A DNA stretch of 12,497 nucleotides from Actinomycetota bacterium (GTDB lineage Bacteria > Acidobacteriota > Blastocatellia > Chloracidobacteriales > Chloracidobacteriaceae). Where the stretch lies: assembly GCA_013298335.1 (NCBI GenBank), contig JAAFHI010000027.1, forward strand, positions 1-12,497, in the 5' to 3' direction. This document shows positions 7,503 to 12,497 of the stretch, in pieces. The notes beneath the pieces were generated by a model. It made no database searches. It had not been told where the DNA came from and was given only the letters and a program-made list of their open reading frames with translations. Both the position numbers and the translations under genes were made by a program. Numbering within the stretch: the first letter of the stretch is position 1; each line of letters starts with the position of its first letter.

Positions 7503-10471
7503 CCGAACACAGGCTGAAAAAATACCTCCCCTGGGGCATTGCGGCGGGGGCCGGGACGCTGGGATTCATCGTCAACGGATTCCCCTTCCCGGTCTCGGAC
7601 GACCTCGAACTGATTTTCGGGGGTATCGCGGTCTTTCTCGTCGTGCTGACGATCGGCCCCGGCCCGGGAACCCTCGCCGCCGCCCTGACCGGCCTGCGCA
7701 CCTGGTTTCTCTGGGGTCACCCCTATGCACTTCCGTTCCTCATCCTCGAAGCCTGGGTGGTCGGGTACCTCAAACAGCGCCGGGAAATGTCGCCCGCCAT
7801 CGGGGTCGCCCTCTACTGGCTGGTGGCCGGACCCGCCATGTATGCCCTGTTTGTCAGCCGGAAATTCTTCCCGGATGACCTCGAACTGGCCATCACGCTG
7901 AAATTCGTCACCAACAGCCTGCTGTGCGTCATCATTGCGGATGCGCTGCTGGCTTTCCGGCGGGTCAGTTCAAATCTGAGCCGGTTGACCAACCGCCCTC
8001 CCGCCAACACCTCGATCCGGACGAATCTGGTCCGGGCGTTTCTGTTCATCACCGTTCTCCCCACCTGCGTACTGGCCATCTGGTCTGGACAGAGCAACAT
8101 TGCCCGCCAGAAGCAGGCCTCCATCAACGAGATGAGGTCCGTCGGCACCAGCCTGGCCCGCGCCGTCGGCGACCACCTCAATGAGCACCAGCGGGCCATC
8201 GAGTCCCTGGCGGATCTGATCAATCAATCCCCCACGGCATCCAACGATCAGATCAGAAAGTGGTTGACCCGAACCCGGGAACGGTATCCCGGCTTCGTCA
8301 CCATGCTCATCACCGATGCCGCCGGCATGGTGAGCGCCGGGAGCCCCGACATTCCCGGCGAAAAGCCGCTTTCGGTCGCCGACCGCGAATACTACCGGGT
8401 CCCGATGGCAAACCGCCGGTCCTTCGTTTCGGATGCCTTCACAGGTCGGGGCTTCGGAACCGAGTCAATTGTTGCCATCAGTGCGCCACTCTTTGCACCA
8501 GACGGTTCGGTCAGCGGCATTGTGGAGGGTTCGCTCCCGCTGGCCAGATTTCAACAGTTCGCCGATGATTTACACGCCGACCCGAACAAGGTCATCATCG
8601 TCATCAGTGACCCTCGCAACCAGATTGCCTATTCCAACCAGCCGAAACTCTTCCCGGCCCTGATGGCCGGCAGCGAAACCTGTCTCAAACAATTTTCGGA
8701 AAGTTCCCGTCCGAACAACGAGTTCCAGCTCATTCGAAATAATGTGGGGGTGAAAAATCTGCCGGACCGGCAATACCTCGGTATCTGGTCCAAAGATGAC
8801 CGCACCGGATGGAACATTTTCATTCTGGTCTCGTCGCGCACGACCCAGGCCGTCCTCAACACCTTCTATCTCCAGATGTTCCTGTGGATGCTCGGCTTCA
8901 TTCCGCTGGCCTCGTTTCTGTCGCAGTTCGTCGCGAATTCGGTCATCGCCCCACTGAAACGCCTCACCGAAGCCACCGACGGACTCTCCCAGGCGCCCGA
9001 TGCCCCGGTCGGTCCGATTTTCGACCGGCTGACGCGGCAACTCGACGCACCGAGCGAAATCAACCAACTGATCCGGGTCTTCACCAATCTGGCCCAGCGC
9101 CTTGAAAACACGTTTCACCGCCTCCAGCAAACCAACATCGACCGCGAAATCGCCAACCAGCGACTTCAAATGGCGAAGGAGGACCTTGACCGTCAGGTCC
9201 GTGAACGAACCGCCCAGCTCGCCCAAACCATCGAGCAGCTCAAAGTCTCGAAAGCCGACTCCGAACGACACCAGGAGCACCTCCGGCAATCACAGAAAAT
9301 GGAAGCCCTCGGCCAACTGGCGGGCGGCATTGCCCATAATTTCAACAACTTGCTGGCGGTCATCATGGGCTACAGCAGCCTTGAACTGACCCGCCTTTCC
9401 CCTGAAAGCCCCTCTTTCCGGTCCGCCAAGGCCATCCGGCGGGCAACCGAGCGCGGACGCGACCTCGTCCGCCACCTCATGTCGTTCAGCCGGAGCAACG
9501 AGGCGACGATGGAGACGGTCAACCTCCACGAAACGATTCAAAACACCGTCACCATGGTGGAAAAGCTGATCGGCGAAGACATCACCCTTTCGGTCACGCT
9601 TTCCGATTTGAAACCGACCGTCTTCGCCAATGTGCAGGAAATCGAACAGGTTTTTCTCAACCTGATGCTCAACGCCCGGGACGCCATGCCTGCGGGAGGG
9701 ACGATTTCCATTCAAACCGGTGAGCCGGTCCACGCCGAGGAAATTGCCGCACCGGGCGTCATCTTTCCGAGCGACGTCAGCTTTCCGGACATCCTGCGCG
9801 GTGAACGCTTCTATCGGGTTTCCGTCAGCGACAGCGGAACGGGGATGCCGCCCGAAGTCCTCCAGCGCCTCTTCGAACCGTTTTTCACGACCAAGGAACA
9901 GGGGCGCGGAACCGGGCTCGGTCTGGCGACCGTGTTCGGCACGGTGACCAAGGCCGGCGGATTCCTGCGGGTCGAGAGCCATCCCGGAAAGGGCTCGACC
10001 TTCCACGTCTATCTGCCATGCCGGGATGTTGCCGTAACCAAGCCAACTTCCGGCGATAACCGGGCCTCGCGTCAGTTCGCCGCCATCAAACTCGACCAGT
10101 CACCAACGGTACTCGTCGTCGAGGATGAAGCCGAAGTCCTCGAAGTCGCCTGCGAAATCCTGAAAGCGCACGGGTTCACGACCGTTTCCGCCCAGAACGG
10201 GGCCGAGGCCCTCGCCTATTTCGAAACCCCCGGCGCCATGGTCGATCTGGTCCTGAGCGACGTCCGGATGCCCCGCATGAACGGCCCGCGCATGGCGAGC
10301 GAACTCCGCAAGACCCACCCCGAAACGCCGGTCCTGTTCATGTCCGGCTACAACGAACTGGCCGACACCGGACAAATCCACTTCTTCGACAACAACCTGA
10401 TCCGCAAGCCGTTCGAAGGCTCGCAACTGATCAGGAAAATTCAGGAAATGCTGAAAACCAATGGGGAATAG
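7499..10471 (+). CDS. Hybrid sensor histidine kinase with Cache-like sensor and C-terminal receiver
   Basis: A 990-residue membrane hybrid kinase. Residues 8-153 hold about five hydrophobic helices of an uncharacterised sensor region ([23 protein letters not shown] lies in it; compare MASE-type modules). A helix at about 177-197 leads into an extracytoplasmic double-Cache-like domain (about 200-450, with [10 protein letters not shown] and [14 protein letters not shown]), and a second helix at about 455-475 returns to a HAMP-like linker and long coiled coil (about 525-600). The HisKA box is [14 protein letters not shown] with His613. The ATPase has [10 protein letters not shown] (721-730), DSGTG (778-782) and GRGTGLGL (802-809). 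The receiver (about 870-985) keeps Glu875/Asp876, phospho-acceptor Asp921 (LSDVRMP), Ser949 and Lys970-Pro971. It starts within the stop codon of the PilS-like kinase (ATGA), so the two are co-translated. The residue after His613 is Asn rather than the usual acidic one. Output probably goes through a phosphorelay, as there is no DNA-binding or enzymatic output domain. Confidence 0.93.
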   Translation: MTEHRLKKYLPWGIAAGAGTLGFIVNGFPFPVSDDLELIFGGIAVFLVVLTIGPGPGTLAAALTGLRTWFLWGHPYALPFLILEAWVVGYLKQRREMSPAIGVALYWLVAGPAMYALFVSRKFFPDDLELAITLKFVTNSLLCVIIADALLAFRRVSSNLSRLTNRPPANTSIRTNLVRAFLFITVLPTCVLAIWSGQSNIARQKQASINEMRSVGTSLARAVGDHLNEHQRAIESLADLINQSPTASNDQIRKWLTRTRERYPGFVTMLITDAAGMVSAGSPDIPGEKPLSVADREYYRVPMANRRSFVSDAFTGRGFGTESIVAISAPLFAPDGSVSGIVEGSLPLARFQQFADDLHADPNKVIIVISDPRNQIAYSNQPKLFPALMAGSETCLKQFSESSRPNNEFQLIRNNVGVKNLPDRQYLGIWSKDDRTGWNIFILVSSRTTQAVLNTFYLQMFLWMLGFIPLASFLSQFVANSVIAPLKRLTEATDGLSQAPDAPVGPIFDRLTRQLDAPSEINQLIRVFTNLAQRLENTFHRLQQTNIDREIANQRLQMAKEDLDRQVRERTAQLAQTIEQLKVSKADSERHQEHLRQSQKMEALGQLAGGIAHNFNNLLAVIMGYSSLELTRLSPESPSFRSAKAIRRATERGRDLVRHLMSFSRSNEATMETVNLHETIQNTVTMVEKLIGEDITLSVTLSDLKPTVFANVQEIEQVFLNLMLNARDAMPAGGTISIQTGEPVHAEEIAAPGVIFPSDVSFPDILRGERFYRVSVSDSGTGMPPEVLQRLFEPFFTTKEQGRGTGLGLATVFGTVTKAGGFLRVESHPGKGSTFHVYLPCRDVAVTKPTSGDNRASRQFAAIKLDQSPTVLVVEDEAEVLEVACEILKAHGFTTVSAQNGAEALAYFETPGAMVDLVLSDVRMPRMNGPRMASELRKTHPETPVLFMSGYNELADTGQIHFFDNNLIRKPFEGSQLIRKIQEMLKTNGE

Positions 10472-10473
10472 GA

Positions 10474-10508
10474 GGAATGCGGAATGCGGAATATCGAATG
10501 CGGAATAA
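10474..10508 (+). repeat. Degenerate inverted copies of the heptamer
   Basis: Five head-to-tail 7-bp units: GGAATGC twice, then GGAATAT, CGAATGC and GGAATAA. They start 3 nt after the hybrid kinase stop codon and are the reverse complement of the large array at 10570. The 19 nt from 10474 to 10492 are perfectly complementary to that array, so the transcript could fold into a long hairpin across the 61-nt spacer. Confidence 0.85.
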
Positions 10509-10569
10509 AGAAAAAGCCGGTTTTCACCTGAAATCGCTTGACTCGCGGAATTCCTGACCACAATTCAAC

Positions 10570-10687
10570 GCATTCCGCATTCCGCATTCCGCATTCCGCA
10601 TTCCGCATTCCGCATTCCGCATTCCGCATTCCGCATTCCGCATTCCGCATTCCGCATTCCGCATTCCGCATTCCGCATTCCGCATTC
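10570..10687. repeat. Tandem heptamer array, 16 perfect GCATTCC copies
   Basis: Sixteen identical, uninterrupted 7-bp units fill 10570-10681, followed by six bases of a seventeenth. The array ends inside the stop codon (10686-10688) of the leftward TPR gene, between two convergent genes. Because 7 is not a multiple of 3, three units spell a seven-residue repeat (MRNAECG on the - strand). The perfect identity implies recent expansion or homogenisation. Similar short tandem repeats occur in intergenic DNA of various bacteria; the function is unknown. Confidence 0.97.
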
Positions 10688-11711
10688 ACTTGATCTGCGC
10701 CTTCACCCGGGCAATGGCTTTTTTCAGGAATTCGTCCTGCCCGTTGGCGAGTTTGTCGGCGGCCTCGTAAGCCGCGAGCGCCTTCCGGAGCTTTCCGGCC
10801 CGTTCATGGACGAAGCCGAGTTCGCGAAAGACGTTGATGTCGCCCGGCGTCTTCAGGGCCAGCTTTTCAAGCGCCGCCGCCGCCCGGTCGAACTGATTGC
10901 TGCGCGACAACGCCAGTCCGAGACTGAACAACGCGACCGTGTCGTCCGGACGGGCGGTCACGGCGGCGTCAAGTTCCGGAATCGCCTTGGCGAACTGGCG
11001 GGTCGCCACGTACAGCCGCCCCAGCGTGCCGCCACCCGCGGGCGTCCCGTCGAGGGTCTTCACTTTCTGGGCCGCCGCGGTGGCCTTGGCGACGAGCGCC
11101 GCGTCGGTCGGATTCCCGGTCACCCGGGCCAGCAGGATTTCGGCCAGCACCCGCCACGAATCGAGGTCCTTGTCATTGAGTTCGACGGCCTTCGTCAGCG
11201 CGGTGACCGCGCCCTCCTCGTCCGCCGCCTGGTACTTCGCGAAACCGAGCAGATACCAGAACGCCGGATCAACTTTCGGCTGTTTCACCACGAATTCGAG
11301 TTCGGGAACCGCCTCGGCGTATTTTCCGGCGTAGAAATACGCCCGGGCCAGCGCCGTGCGCGACGTCGGATCGTCCTGTTTTTCCTGCGCGAGCGTCAGG
11401 TCACGGGCTTTTTTGAGCGCGTCGATGGCCGAGTCGTACTTCTTCAACTGAAGCCGGCACAGTCCGATCAGCCGGTAGGCGAGCGCATTTGACGGCGATT
11501 TCACCACCACCGGCTCGATTTCCGTCAGCGCCGCCGAATACTGCCCCTGCTGATAGAGCGAGATTCCCTTCTGGATGCGCGACTGAATTTCCTCGTCGTC
11601 GCTTGCGCCCTGGGCCCAAACACCGCCCGCCGCGCCGGAAAGGAAGAAAAAAGCCGCAAAAAAGGTTACGAGTACGTAACGAAGCGATGAATGAACCTGT
11701 ACCTGAGCCAT
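10686..11711 (-). CDS. Exported tetratricopeptide repeat protein
   Basis: A 341-residue protein with an N-terminal signal peptide (about 1-33: a basic start, then YVLVTFFAAFFFLSGAAGG, cleavage near VWA-QG), so periplasmic or surface exposed. The rest is built from about seven or eight TPR units, for example at 44-77 (GISLYQQGQYSAAL), 78-111 (LIGLCRLQLKKYDSAIDAL), 119-149 (ARAYFYAGKYAEAVPEL), 150-181, 226-256, 259-292 (LGLALSRSNQFDRAAAALEKL) and 293-326. TPR arrays bind other proteins; no partner can be named. I chose the ATG at 11711 because GGAGG lies 9 nt upstream; an ATG at 11732 has no such site and would add seven residues ahead of the signal peptide. The stop codon overlaps the last bases of the heptamer array, so the C-terminus (AQIK) sits directly at the repeat boundary. 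Confidence 0.9.
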   Translation of the reverse strand: MAQVQVHSSLRYVLVTFFAAFFFLSGAAGGVWAQGASDDEEIQSRIQKGISLYQQGQYSAALTEIEPVVVKSPSNALAYRLIGLCRLQLKKYDSAIDALKKARDLTLAQEKQDDPTSRTALARAYFYAGKYAEAVPELEFVVKQPKVDPAFWYLLGFAKYQAADEEGAVTALTKAVELNDKDLDSWRVLAEILLARVTGNPTDAALVAKATAAAQKVKTLDGTPAGGGTLGRLYVATRQFAKAIPELDAAVTARPDDTVALFSLGLALSRSNQFDRAAAALEKLALKTPGDINVFRELGFVHERAGKLRKALAAYEAADKLANGQDEFLKKAIARVKAQIK

Positions 11712-11720
11712 CCTAGACAA

Positions 11721-11725
11721 CCTCC
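11721..11725 (-). promoter_or_regulatory. Ribosome binding site deciding the TPR gene start
   Basis: Read leftward, GGAGG ends 9 nt before the ATG at 11711 and lies downstream of the alternative ATG at 11732, which has no purine-rich site in front of it. This favours 11711. Confidence 0.7.
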
Positions 11726-11787
11726 GACGCATTGTTTAAGCTGCCGCATCCTTCAAAAGTCGTGTCTTTTCACCCGACAAACGCAGT

Positions 11788-11799
11788 TTCTTCGAAGAA
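11788..11799. promoter_or_regulatory. Perfect 12-bp palindrome in a divergent promoter region
   Basis: TTCTTCGAAGAA is its own reverse complement and ends 8 nt before the ATG at 11808, within the 96 bp between two divergent genes. It could be an operator for one or both genes. A 12-bp palindrome is expected about three times by chance in a window of this size, so only its location is suggestive. Confidence 0.3.
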
Positions 11800-11807
11800 T
11801 TTCCATT

Positions 11808-12497
11808 ATGCCGCCAACATCCGATCTCCATATCGAGCAACGACATCCGAACGATACGCCGCTGACCGAACAGGATGTGGCGGCATTCGACAAATTCTTT
11901 TCGAGCTTCCTGAGAAAACGCGCCGACGACTCGATGTCGTTCCTGAAAACCCTGCTGCTCTTCCGGCGGGGCGATCTCCGGGAAGCCGCGCAGGCGGTCG
12001 GACTGCTGGAAGGCGTCTACGCCAGAGTGCTCCCGAACGTCAAGCAGCGCGACCTGCTCCTCAGTTTTCCCTCCGTCACCCGCAATCTTCACACCATGGT
12101 GTTCGGGTTCAACCAGAGCTACGGCGGCCTCGAAGGCCAGACCGTTCAAGGATACGCCCGCGATCAGGTCACCGGCCACCTCGACGGGACGGAAATGTTC
12201 CGGCTCGACCTCGACAAGGCCCTCGAAGTCTTCCCGTCGATCCTCGAGGACGACCTCCAGTTGCTGACCGAATTCATTCAGGAAGGGCTTTCCGGCCAGC
12301 CGGTTGACCGGACGTTCCGCTATGTCGTCTCAATTCTGGCCGACCACCCGTTTCTGGTGCTGATTCCCGCTGCCGAGCGCAACAGTACCCACACCATCGG
12401 ACGCCTGCGGAAGACCGTCGAGGAACGCCTCGGCGACAAGTTCGACGAATTCATCATCGAATTCTTCACCGTCGGCGGCGGATTTCTCCGCTGGAGC
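11808..12497 (+). CDS. Unrecognised cytoplasmic protein (3' end missing)
   Basis: An open frame of 230 codons runs from the ATG at 11808 to the last base of the window without a stop. The product is soluble-looking: no signal peptide or membrane helix, rich in Leu, Phe, Asp, Glu and Arg, probably mostly helical, with segments such as FDKFFSSFLRKRADDSMSF (about 25-43), a Gly-rich stretch FGFNQSYGGLEGQ (about 94-106) and DEFIIEFFTVGGGF (about 214-227). I recognise no family or catalytic motif. Third positions are G/C-rich like the neighbours, and the frame stays open, which support a real gene. The start is uncertain: only a weak GAAG about 10 nt upstream serves as a ribosome binding site, though no better start exists in frame. 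It is divergent from the TPR gene. Confidence 0.75.
   Translation, partial: MPPTSDLHIEQRHPNDTPLTEQDVAAFDKFFSSFLRKRADDSMSFLKTLLLFRRGDLREAAQAVGLLEGVYARVLPNVKQRDLLLSFPSVTRNLHTMVFGFNQSYGGLEGQTVQGYARDQVTGHLDGTEMFRLDLDKALEVFPSILEDDLQLLTEFIQEGLSGQPVDRTFRYVVSILADHPFLVLIPAAERNSTHTIGRLRKTVEERLGDKFDEFIIEFFTVGGGFLRWS

Noticed and set aside
10509..10569. AAAAAGCCGGTTTT stretch as a terminator after the hybrid kinase.
   Set aside because: The inverted repeat is short and imperfect and has no following T-run; the heptamer hairpin is the better candidate.
10441..10689. An 82-codon frame on the - strand starting GTG at the TPR stop (GTGA overlap) and encoding repeated MRNAECG.
   Set aside because: It is a translation of the heptamer array and its inverted copies, extends into the 3' end of the hybrid kinase, and has no other protein-like content.

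Overview
The window looks like core chromosome of a diderm (Gram-negative-type) bacterium. It encodes an outer-membrane type IV pilus secretin and its inner-membrane partner, has roughly 60% GC by eye, uses strong GGAGG ribosome binding sites and packs its genes tightly. Nothing in it is clearly phage or plasmid. I cannot fix the phylum: the gene order (pilus P and Q proteins, then a roadblock protein) and the protein flavours would suit an Acidobacteriota-like or deltaproteobacteria-like lineage, but this is only an impression.

Layout. (1) Positions 1-3641, + strand: the end of a type IV pilus assembly operon, with a PilP-like lipoprotein/pilotin-type protein (5' end outside the window), the secretin PilQ with two AMIN domains, and a small roadblock/LC7 protein overlapping pilQ by 4 nt. 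A hairpin with T-runs on both sides closes it (3667-3695) and can also serve the genes arriving from the right. (2) Positions 3716-5415, - strand: a phosphoglucomutase/phosphomannomutase whose reading frame is broken near its C-terminal domain, overlapped at its 3' end by an FtsB/DivIC-like cell-division protein that starts with TTG. (3) Positions 5416-5741: 326 bp between divergent genes, holding only upstream regions. (4) Positions 5742-10471, + strand: two translationally coupled sensor kinases, a PilS/NtrB-like membrane PAS kinase and a large hybrid kinase with a membrane N-terminus, an extracytoplasmic Cache-like domain and a C-terminal receiver. (5) Positions 10472-10687: a 16-copy perfect GCATTCC heptamer array with inverted degenerate copies, between convergent genes. 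(6) Positions 10686-11711, - strand: an exported TPR protein. (7) From 11808, + strand: an unrecognised protein running off the right edge.

How it works together. PilP and PilQ form the periplasmic/outer-membrane part of the pilus machine; the co-transcribed roadblock protein may link it to a small GTPase polarity switch of the MglA/MglB kind. The downstream PilS-like kinase may sense pilus or membrane state, but no DNA-binding response regulator lies in this window.

Most worth a second look: an 11-G homopolymer inside pilQ whose slippage by one base either way would remove the secretin pore domain (a candidate on/off switch for pili); the frame break in the phosphohexomutase, which looks more like a deletion of about 30 bases than a single-base error; and the heptamer array abutting the stop codon of the TPR gene. 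I saw no RNA genes, CRISPR array, insertion sequence or integrase.
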